From Ruminococcaceae bacterium UBA7075 (GTDB lineage Bacteria > Bacillota > Clostridia > Oscillospirales > Acutalibacteraceae): 5,799 bases of DNA. Below the pieces are notes generated by a model. The model saw nothing but the letters and a program-made list of their open reading frames with translations, did not search any database and was not told where the DNA came from. The translations under genes and the position numbers were made by a program. The stretch covers positions 1 to 5,799 of the forward strand of contig DKZL01000016.1 in the NCBI GenBank assembly GCA_002493635.1, written 5' to 3'. How positions within the stretch are numbered: position 1 is the first letter of the stretch; each line of letters starts with the position of its first letter. Below, one piece after another: positions 1-5,686 of this stretch.

Positions 1-24
1 TTAATTTGCAACAGCCCCTTTTTC
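1..24. terminator. One arm of a probable terminator hairpin cut by the window edge
   Basis: On the plus strand GCAACAGCCCC (8-18) is followed directly by TTTTT (19-23), which is how the 3' arm and U-tract of a Rho-independent terminator look. On the minus strand the same bases read AAAAAGGGGCTGTTGC, the 5' arm of a hairpin. The partner arm would lie just left of base 1, so the stem cannot be confirmed. If it exists, the element could end the minus-strand lipoprotein transcript (stop at 117) and also a converging plus-strand gene from the left. The call rests on the GC-rich arm next to the T-run. Confidence 0.4.
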
Positions 25-97
25 ACTTTATATAGAAACAGTCGGACACGGCAGAAGCGTGTATTTATATGATACTGCCTGCCCTGCCCGGATAAGT

Positions 98-118
98 GCA
101 GCTCATCGGCTGCTTTTT
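98..118 (+). terminator. Small plus-strand hairpin with T-run (weak terminator)
   Basis: GCAGC (98-102), a six-base loop and GCTGC (109-113) form a 5-bp stem, followed on the plus strand by TTTTT (114-118). The T-run overlaps the stop codon region of the lipoprotein gene on the other strand. Read on the minus strand the stem is followed by ACTTATCC, with no U-tract, so it is not a convincing terminator for the lipoprotein gene. It could stop antisense or convergent transcription entering from the left. The stem is short, so confidence is low. Confidence 0.25.
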
Positions 119-1415
119 ATTCGCTTTTAGAGGTTTCTGATTTTTCATCAGAATTGCTCTCACTGTCTGATTTTTCCTCTGACTTTTTACCATCATCAGT
201 CTTATTTGAAACAGCGTCCTCCATAAACAAAGCAACAAGTGTTTTGTTGTCAGCAGTACCTGTTTCTTCAATATCACTATTCTTCTGGAACGCTTTAACC
301 GCAGCCTTGGTAACATCACCATAATAACCGGTTACATTTTCATTATCGTCAATATAGCCGAGATCAAACAAACGCTGCTGCATTGCACGAACATTATCAT
401 TATCCTGCTCGTAATCAAGTTTTAAATCCTTGAGGTCGATTTTGTAATCTTCTGCTACAGACTTTGCCTCTGTGGTTTCCGGCTTACTAACTGTATCTTC
501 TGTAGAAGTGCCCTGCTTTGCAAGTGACGGATACATAAAACCTATCATTTTTTCAAGAGTTTCAAGTGCAGTGTTGCCCTGACGGTTCATTTCCTCTTTT
601 GTAATCATAAATGTTTTTTTCTTCTTGACAGCGTCTAAAGACTTAAGCGTATCGTCTGCATTGATAAATTTCAAAGTTTCTTCACTGTCATAGAATATAT
701 AGTCAGGATTGGCAACCTTCAGGGTATTAAATTCAACCGAATTATTAGTAACATTAACCGCAACATTTACAGAACCGGTGTATCCCAAAAGCATATCGCA
801 GTATGTATTGCTTGTCATCATCTTAAGCTGACCGCCCTCGGTGTAGAGATAGCAAACCTCATAAGGGATATCGGATTTCCTCGCATTTTCCGCTTCTGTC
901 TTCATTTTCTCCATCTCAGAAAGAAGTTCATCATAAGCATTCTGTGCCTTTAATGTACCTGCTTCTGTTCCTCCGAGAATTTTACCAAGCGTAATATAGT
1001 TTGTCTGAAGTTGTGTCTGAGTGATCGCTTCAGATAGGGTAATTACCCTGATACCCTTTTTCTCAATCAACTCTTTACTATCTATATTCATAGTATCTGT
1101 TGCAAATACAACATCTGTATTACCCTCAATTATTGCATCAATATCAGGCTCAGACGCACTGCCAAAGCTCGGTACAATACTAAGCCACTCTTGATTAACA
1201 TCGTCACTTCTGCCAATCATATTAACATCATAGCCGATGTACGAAATTATATCAGCTGCGTTCGGGTCAAGAACAACAATTTTTGTCGGCTGCTCTTTTA
1301 TTTCAAAGTTTGCGACCTCAACAGGATAGTCACTGTTGCCGCATCCGGAAAACATTACTGCTGATGAAACAGCAAGAACACCGGTAAGAAATATGGAAAT
1401 AATTTTCTTTTTCAT
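117..1415 (-). CDS. Lipoprotein: ABC-type substrate-binding protein (TroA/BtuF-like) fused to a peptidoglycan-binding domain
   Basis: This 432-aa protein starts at ATG 1413-1415, with GGAGGA (1421-1426) five bases upstream. Residues 1-24 are a lipoprotein signal peptide with a Lys-rich start, a hydrophobic core and an FSGC lipobox, so Cys25 should be lipidated and anchor it outside the membrane. Residues about 31-300 resemble the metal/siderophore/vitamin B12 class of periplasmic binding proteins: an opening PTKIVVLDPNAADI segment, then EPDIDAIIEGNTDVVFA, the usual 'site n is where the ligand is bound' pattern, and a long central helix around 150-180. Residues 338-397 look like a PG_binding_1 domain (MQQRLFDLGY, then GYYGDVTKAAVKAFQ). 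The tail 401-432 is almost all Ser, Glu, Lys and Asp. Known family members deliver ligands to an ABC permease, but no permease or ATPase gene is present here, and the ligand cannot be told from sequence. The wall-binding fusion is the odd feature. It has its own promoter (1462-1490). Family assignment is fairly sure; substrate is unknown. Confidence 0.85.
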   Translation of the reverse strand: MKKKIISIFLTGVLAVSSAVMFSGCGNSDYPVEVANFEIKEQPTKIVVLDPNAADIISYIGYDVNMIGRSDDVNQEWLSIVPSFGSASEPDIDAIIEGNTDVVFATDTMNIDSKELIEKKGIRVITLSEAITQTQLQTNYITLGKILGGTEAGTLKAQNAYDELLSEMEKMKTEAENARKSDIPYEVCYLYTEGGQLKMMTSNTYCDMLLGYTGSVNVAVNVTNNSVEFNTLKVANPDYIFYDSEETLKFINADDTLKSLDAVKKKKTFMITKEEMNRQGNTALETLEKMIGFMYPSLAKQGTSTEDTVSKPETTEAKSVAEDYKIDLKDLKLDYEQDNDNVRAMQQRLFDLGYIDDNENVTGYYGDVTKAAVKAFQKNSDIEETGTADNKTLVALFMEDAVSNKTDDGKKSEEKSDSESNSDEKSETSKSE

Positions 1416-1444
1416 AAAATTCCTCCAAAATTATTATATTAAAA

Positions 1445-1511
1445 CAATACCGCATAATTATAATATACGAATTGTGCAATAAGGTTTCAACCGTAAATTA
1501 ATGCGGTGTTG
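1445..1511. repeat. Long inverted repeat bracketing the lipoprotein promoter
   Basis: The left arm reads CAATACCGCATAATT (1445-1459). The reverse complement of the right arm (1496-1511) reads CAACACCGCATTAATT. The arms agree at all but one base over the first 11, then differ by one inserted T before AATT. Arm centres are about 51 bp apart. The right arm lies just upstream of the -35 box and the left arm covers the predicted transcription start. In RNA reading through from the ATPase gene the arms could pair and are followed by TTTT, so the element could also be a long-loop terminator for that gene. Confidence 0.6.
1462..1490 (-). promoter_or_regulatory. Sigma-A type promoter of the lipoprotein gene
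   Basis: On the minus strand a -35 box TTGAAA (1485-1490) is separated by 17 bp from a -10 box TATATT (1462-1467). Transcription would start near 1455 and give a leader of about 40 bases before the ATG at 1415. That is too short to hold a cobalamin riboswitch. It lies in the gap after the ATPase gene, so the lipoprotein need not depend on read-through. The call rests on box match and ideal spacing. Confidence 0.65.
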
Positions 1512-1513
1512 CC

Positions 1514-2746
1514 TTAACATAAAAGCGATTCAACATACTGCTTTGCACACCTTGGTGAACGAGCACCCTTGATTAATGCAAAGCGCTCTGCACCCAAAGC
1601 AAGCTCTTCCTCGGACATATTAATATTTCTGTCCTTTGCAAGTCTGCATACAATCTCTACAAATTCCTTTTTTGAAGGAGCAGAGTAGCACACCTTAAGT
1701 CCAAATCGATCTGAAAGAGACAAGCTTTCCTGCATATTGTCACGAGTATTTACATCATCATCCCATGAACGGTCTGAAAGACTTTCCTTTACAAGATGAC
1801 GGCGGTTAGAAGTTGCATAAATCAAGGCATTTGAAGGTCGAGCGGCAATTCCGCCCTCAAGCACAGCCTTAAGCGTAGTATAGCTCTGATCCTGCTTCTG
1901 AAATGATAAATCATCAATAAATATTATGAATTTCATTGGAAGAGCGGCTATCTTATCGACAAGCAAAGGAAAATCTACGAGACGTTCCTTTGGAATTTCA
2001 ACAATTCTCAGACCGTCCCTGCGGAATCTGTTGGCAATAGCCTTAACTGTTGAGCTTTTTCCCGTACCCATATCGCCGTACAGCAAACAGTTATTGCAGC
2101 TTTTACCATCAATAAATGATCTGGTATTCTGAATAACCTCGCCACGCTGCCTTTCGTAACCGACAAAATCATCCGTATCTATTTTATCGTGATGCAAAAC
2201 AGGTTGAATATCACCGTCACGCCATATAAAAGCCTTATATCTCGCAAAAATTCCACAGCCATTTTGATTATAATATGCTGCCACCTTTTTCAGAGAACCG
2301 TCAAACATTTTAAAGCTTTCCGCACATTCACCCGACTGCCATCTTGGCAGTGTATCAATAACATCTGCAATTTCATCTTTATATGTATAGGAGTCGAGCA
2401 CTTCGTCAGCAGTAAGATTTGCAGCAGACAAGATAGCTTCGCAGTCACGTTTAACGGCACGGAGCACCTCAACCGGAAGTCTGTCGTCAGTACCTCCGGC
2501 AGCCGCCAGTGTAAAGCAATTCTCGTCAAATAATGCTGCCTCCGTCATTGAATAAGCAAGCTTGTCACTACAGCCCCGTTCACTTACAAGAGAGTAAAAC
2601 TCACCGTATGCTCTGAGAAATTCATCAGGCTGTTTATCGAGTGACAACAACAAATTATAGTATGCTTTAGGTACACTTCTTTTCATAATACCTCTGAAAA
2701 CAGAAAGTGACGACAACATTAATCGAGTTTTTGTAACATTATTCAT
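1514..2746 (-). CDS. AAA+ ATPase of the DUF815 family
   Basis: The protein has 410 aa when started at ATG 2744-2746. A TTG codon directly before it (2747-2749) is the alternative. A weak GGGA motif lies 9 bases before the ATG and 6 before the TTG, so the choice is not certain. The N-terminal half (about 1-190) is mainly helical and has no motif I recognise. The C-terminal half is a P-loop AAA+ module: Walker A GDMGTGKS (224-231), Walker B FIIFIDD (273-279), sensor-1 YATSNRR (Asn314), a conserved LSDRFGL (344-350) and a final SPRCAKQYVE helix (397-406), where the sensor-2 Arg is expected. This order and the length match the DUF815 'predicted ATPase' proteins common in Firmicutes. Their cellular role is not established, so I give none. 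There is no signal peptide or membrane segment, so it is cytoplasmic. It has its own promoter (2770-2798) and is insulated from the amylase by a terminator. Confidence 0.88.
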   Translation of the reverse strand: MNNVTKTRLMLSSLSVFRGIMKRSVPKAYYNLLLSLDKQPDEFLRAYGEFYSLVSERGCSDKLAYSMTEAALFDENCFTLAAAGGTDDRLPVEVLRAVKRDCEAILSAANLTADEVLDSYTYKDEIADVIDTLPRWQSGECAESFKMFDGSLKKVAAYYNQNGCGIFARYKAFIWRDGDIQPVLHHDKIDTDDFVGYERQRGEVIQNTRSFIDGKSCNNCLLYGDMGTGKSSTVKAIANRFRRDGLRIVEIPKERLVDFPLLVDKIAALPMKFIIFIDDLSFQKQDQSYTTLKAVLEGGIAARPSNALIYATSNRRHLVKESLSDRSWDDDVNTRDNMQESLSLSDRFGLKVCYSAPSKKEFVEIVCRLAKDRNINMSEEELALGAERFALIKGARSPRCAKQYVESLLC

Positions 2747-2769
2747 CAAAAATCATCCCAATCATATTA

Positions 2770-2798
2770 ATTGTACGCTATTTTTCAGAATTAGTCAA
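2770..2798 (-). promoter_or_regulatory. Sigma-A type promoter of the DUF815 ATPase gene
   Basis: On the minus strand TTGACT (2793-2798) and TACAAT (2770-2775) are 17 bp apart, each one mismatch from consensus. The predicted start, near 2763, leaves a very short leader of about 16 bases before the ATG at 2746. The promoter lies right after the amylase terminator, so the ATPase is expected to be transcribed independently of the amylase. Confidence 0.72.
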
Positions 2799-2817
2799 TA
2801 TTTTTTGCAATGCTTAG

Positions 2818-2865
2818 TAAAAATACAAAAATAACTCCCTCAAATCATTTGTTTGAGGGAGTTAT
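2818..2865 (-). terminator. Rho-independent terminator of the amylase gene
   Basis: Bases 2831-2844 and 2852-2865 are perfect 14-bp inverted arms (core AACTCCCTCAAA) with a 7-base loop. On the minus strand the stem is followed by TTTTGTATTTTTA (2818-2830), a strong U-tract. The stem starts 37 bases after the amylase stop codon. The plus strand has only a weak T-rich follow-up, so the terminator acts mainly on the amylase transcript. Confidence 0.95.
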
Positions 2866-2902
2866 CATTTAAATTAACCTTTATTTATTCAGTTATTCGG
2901 AA

Positions 2903-5578
2903 TTATTCCCAGGTCTTAACCTGACAAGAACTGCCTGAACCACCTGAAATATAGTACTTTGCACTTCCGGTAATCGAAACATCAACAGTCTGTGTGCCTA
3001 AGCCGTTGTTAAATATAACAAACTCAGCACTACTTGTAATTTCTATTGTATAAACCTTTTGATCTAAATCATTTGTTGATGAATATGTCATTTCTTCGCC
3101 AGGCCATGAAGTCATAGTTGTATTGCCTTCAGACCAATAGTAGCAATAAACTTTATCCCAATTATAATTATTAGTAAGAGTCATTGTATACTTGTCTGAG
3201 CCGACTGTTGTAGGCTGCGGTGCCGTTGTTGGCTCAGGACCACCAATATACTGTCCGCACATTCCGCTGCGATCTGTCAAGCCAACAATGTAGAACATAA
3301 TTCTGGTTACATCAGAAATATCTATATCCTTGTCATTATTTGTGTCAGCAGCAAGCTGCGCATCACTTGACAGTGTAATCATGTCAACAATATGTCTTTG
3401 AATTTCAGTAGCATCATCAATAGTGATTTCACCGTTAAGATCTGTATCGCCGATAAGTATTCTGCCATGAGGAGCAGTAGTCGGCTGTGGTGTTGTAGTT
3501 GGCTGTGGTGTTGTAGGCTGAGTTGGAGTAGGTCCGTCATAATCAACCCATGCATGATTAGCTTTGAAGAGCTTTGATTTACCTCCAAGTGCTAAACCAT
3601 CTTCGCCGTCAACAGGATAACGGTTATTTGTTGCAGAGTAGCTTTCTGTAAACATTACCAAGCCGTCGGAAAGATTTTCAGGAACTTCAAGTTCATACAA
3701 CTTAGTTGATGAATTGTACTTCATCTCCTGTCCCGGCCATTTTGCATTTTCAAGAAGTGTATCCTCATCTACAGCCTTATATATATAAGCGTTAACTGTT
3801 GACCAGTTGTATGATGAGTTATCAAAGTAAAGCATTTGAACGGCTGACGGATCAGCCTTTGTGTATGTGTATGATACAGGGTCAGATGTTGTTGAACCGT
3901 CTGTTGCCTTTACAGATACAGTAGTCTTTGTACCGTATGCAAGACCTGAACCAATTGTAATTGTCTGACCATCTGTATAGCTTGTGTATGCACCGCCGTC
4001 AATTGAATACTGACCGCTTGTTGCATTTTTATAGTTAAGTGTAAGTTTTAATGTATCTGTCTTGTAGCTTGAAGAACCTGGATTTACAGAAGCAGATGGA
4101 CCTACAGGTTGTGCTTTGTAAACAACAGCAATACCTGTAGAACCAATTTGTCCCTTAATCTTACCGCCTTCAACTTTGAACTCGTTGCCTGTGATTGCGT
4201 CCTTATATGTATCGTTCTTCATCTTATGAGCGGTAACATTAACTGACTGTGAACCACCTGAGCAGTTAACCAAAACTACGCCCTGTGTACCTCTCTCATT
4301 GTAAGCAATGCTTCCCTCTGCTGAAAGGTACTCTGTTTGACCAACCATTGCATTCTTGAACTGGTTGACAGCTCTAACTTCATCGTTAGCCCATGCAGTA
4401 ACGCTTGCAGTACCGATTTGCTGAGAATAGTTTGCAGGACGAGCAAGGTACATACCACATGCATCAGCTCTTGAACCTACAAGTGCCCATGTTTTATTCA
4501 TTGTAGAGTCGCTCTGTCCTCTTGACTTATTGTCTGCATATGTATCGTGAGATTCATTCCACAATACAGCCTTATTAGCAGCCGGATGCGAATTATCTTC
4601 ATAATTGTAATCGCTTCTTTTTGCACCGTTAGCATTGCCTGAATTTACCTGATTACGAATATCATTACTTACTGTATTAACTGTAACACTCATTAAGTTT
4701 GTATATCCGTTTACAATGCTCTGACCGCCTGCAGGCTTATCAAGAATTTCACCATAATAATACGGTGTGAAACCTCTTGTGCTTTTTGCATAAGAAGTAG
4801 TATAGTCAAGAATTACTGTCCAGAAGTTGCTTGATGAATTTTCCTGATCATTAGGAAGTTCAAGATGCTTTGCACCGTCAAAACGGAAACCGTCTGCACC
4901 ACAATCAATACATTCCTTCATGAACTCTTTTTCGTAATTCTGAATCTTTGGATTGCCTGTGTTAAGATCAGGAAGACCACCCATACAATTGTGAGTAATA
5001 TCCCAACGGCTATTCCAGTTTGAGGTATTTACCGTAATGCTGTGCCAACAGTTTGAATCATTTCTAATATCGTCCTGAATTGTTGGAGAAAGAGTATTAT
5101 CTCCATTGTTTGCCATATGATTCAAAACTGCGTCAACAATAACTTTTATGCCATACTTATGAGCTTCATCACACATTGCTTTGAAATCTGATTTTGTACC
5201 AAGAGCATTCTGTGAAGAAGTGTCAATCTTAAAGTTTGACGGCTGATAATAAACCCACCAGCTACCTGAAAATGATCTGTTTTGTGTAGTTTCCTTAATT
5301 GTCTGAATAGGTGAAGTCTGAATAGCACTAAAGCCCTGCTCTGCAATTTTCTTCATATTAGACTTAATACCATTGTAGCTCCAGTTCCAGCATTGAAGAA
5401 TCTGACCTTGCTGAACATCGTCAACAAGACCGTAATCTTCCCCCGTTAATTCGGAAGTAGAAATTGCAGAAACCTCTGCTGATTTGGTTGTTCTTGCCTC
5501 AGCGGCAAAGCTACCTACTGCAATACAAGAAAACATCATGCATAATACAAGAACAACGCTTGTGATTTTTTTGCTCAA
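2903..5578 (-). CDS. Secreted dockerin-bearing alpha-amylase, GH13 subfamily 28, with two CBM26-like starch-binding modules
   Basis: It hydrolyses internal alpha-1,4 bonds of starch outside the cell. The preferred start is TTG 5576-5578 (891 aa), with AGGAG 8 bases upstream; the in-frame GTG at 5585-5587 overlaps that AGGAG. Modules in order (numbered from TTG): signal peptide about 1-26 with cleavage near SFAAEA; catalytic barrel about 54-406; domain C about 407-489; an Fn3/chitobiase-C-like beta module about 492-574 (QYSIDGG); CBM26-like module about 580-680 (YFDN, AKWPGQEM); Pro/Thr linker; dockerin about 706-771 with two calcium loops (Asp711, 713, Asn715, Asp722; Asp745, Asn747, Asp749, Asp756); second Pro/Thr linker; second CBM26-like module about 796-890 (SWPGEEM). 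The GH13 regions are all present: DAVLNH, GFRFDGAKH with nucleophile Asp234, YYYGEILD with acid/base Glu277, and WNESHDTY with Asp345. These, and phrases such as GIKVIVDAV and ELPND, closely follow Bacillus subtilis AmyE, hence subfamily 28. The dockerin implies attachment to a cohesin scaffold, as in the R. bromii amylosome; no cohesin gene is in the window. It is a stand-alone transcript. Confidence 0.96.
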   Translation of the reverse strand: MSKKITSVVLVLCMMFSCIAVGSFAAEARTTKSAEVSAISTSELTGEDYGLVDDVQQGQILQCWNWSYNGIKSNMKKIAEQGFSAIQTSPIQTIKETTQNRSFSGSWWVYYQPSNFKIDTSSQNALGTKSDFKAMCDEAHKYGIKVIVDAVLNHMANNGDNTLSPTIQDDIRNDSNCWHSITVNTSNWNSRWDITHNCMGGLPDLNTGNPKIQNYEKEFMKECIDCGADGFRFDGAKHLELPNDQENSSSNFWTVILDYTTSYAKSTRGFTPYYYGEILDKPAGGQSIVNGYTNLMSVTVNTVSNDIRNQVNSGNANGAKRSDYNYEDNSHPAANKAVLWNESHDTYADNKSRGQSDSTMNKTWALVGSRADACGMYLARPANYSQQIGTASVTAWANDEVRAVNQFKNAMVGQTEYLSAEGSIAYNERGTQGVVLVNCSGGSQSVNVTAHKMKNDTYKDAITGNEFKVEGGKIKGQIGSTGIAVVYKAQPVGPSASVNPGSSSYKTDTLKLTLNYKNATSGQYSIDGGAYTSYTDGQTITIGSGLAYGTKTTVSVKATDGSTTSDPVSYTYTKADPSAVQMLYFDNSSYNWSTVNAYIYKAVDEDTLLENAKWPGQEMKYNSSTKLYELEVPENLSDGLVMFTESYSATNNRYPVDGEDGLALGGKSKLFKANHAWVDYDGPTPTQPTTPQPTTTPQPTTAPHGRILIGDTDLNGEITIDDATEIQRHIVDMITLSSDAQLAADTNNDKDIDISDVTRIMFYIVGLTDRSGMCGQYIGGPEPTTAPQPTTVGSDKYTMTLTNNYNWDKVYCYYWSEGNTTMTSWPGEEMTYSSTNDLDQKVYTIEITSSAEFVIFNNGLGTQTVDVSITGSAKYYISGGSGSSCQVKTWE
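3470..3532 (-). repeat. Pro/Thr linker coded by a short tandem repeat
   Basis: The stretch between the first CBM26-like module and the dockerin encodes a PT/PQ-rich linker. An 18-base unit starting GGCTGTGGTGTTGTA (plus-strand reading, 3483-3500) is followed at once by a second copy identical over its first 15 bases (3501-3515). A related shorter Pro/Thr linker follows the dockerin (about 3204-3244). Such linkers are flexible spacers between modules, and the DNA repeat can change copy number by slippage without shifting the frame. Confidence 0.7.
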
Positions 5579-5586
5579 TTTTCTCA

Positions 5587-5591
5587 CTCCT
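5587..5591 (-). promoter_or_regulatory. Ribosome binding site that decides the amylase start
   Basis: On the minus strand AGGAG occupies 5591-5587, followed by eight bases (TGAGAAAA) and then TTG at 5578-5576. The in-frame GTG at 5587-5585 shares its first G with AGGAG, so it cannot be served by this site. No other purine-rich motif lies at a suitable distance before the GTG. The TTG is therefore the better start. Confidence 0.7.
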
Positions 5592-5603
5592 AAATATCTT
5601 TTT

Positions 5604-5618
5604 GCGTTAAAACGCTTT
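5604..5618. promoter_or_regulatory. Palindromic cre/LacI-type operator candidate in the amylase leader
   Basis: GCGTT-AA-AACGC (5604-5615) is a perfect 5-bp-arm palindrome. Read on the minus strand, AAAGCGTTTT (5609-5618) matches the core WAARCGYTWW of the catabolite-response element bound by CcpA and its LacI-family relatives, but the flanking TG and C of the full consensus are missing. It lies about 35-45 bases after the predicted transcription start, where a bound repressor could block elongation. It could also be only a small leader hairpin. Confidence 0.4.
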
Positions 5619-5657
5619 ATATGTGCAGAAAAACCTAATTCTTCATATTACCTCTTA

Positions 5658-5686
5658 ATAATATCAAATTATTAAATTTTATTCAA
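5658..5686 (-). promoter_or_regulatory. Probable sigma-A type promoter of the amylase gene
   Basis: On the minus strand TTGAAT (5681-5686) and TATTAT (5658-5663) are 17 bp apart. Transcription would begin near 5651, giving a leader of about 73 bases that includes the palindrome at 5604-5615 and the AGGAG. The region is very AT-rich, so a chance match is possible. I saw no better-spaced pair of boxes between here and the window end, and no gene in 5592-5799. Confidence 0.5.

Noticed and set aside
65..322. Minus-strand open frame of 85 aa
   Set aside because: It overlaps the lipoprotein 3' end in another frame, is basic and repetitive, and has no ribosome binding site; the lipoprotein frame shows a clear domain there.
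1416..1513. Cobalamin riboswitch or Fur box before the binding-protein gene
   Set aside because: The leader is only about 40 bases, with no B12-box sequence, and no 19-bp Fur-like GATAAT palindrome is present.
1926..2533. Plus-strand open frames (1926-2132 and 2189-2533) opposite the ATPase gene
   Set aside because: They are antisense to well-supported AAA+ coding sequence and their translations show no recognisable domain.
3379..3588. Open frames on both strands over the dockerin and linker
   Set aside because: They arise from the repeated Pro/Thr and calcium-loop codons of the amylase; the translations are low-complexity and lack start signals.
5503..5578. Amylase signal peptide as a lipoprotein signal (Cys in MMFSC)
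   Set aside because: The residues before Cys are Met-Phe-Ser, a poor lipobox, and a normal signal peptidase I site (SFAAEA) follows a few residues later.
5484..5675. Plus-strand 63-aa open frame at the amylase 5' end
   Set aside because: It runs antisense through the signal peptide and promoter region, has no ribosome binding site, and its hydrophobic stretch mirrors the signal peptide coding.
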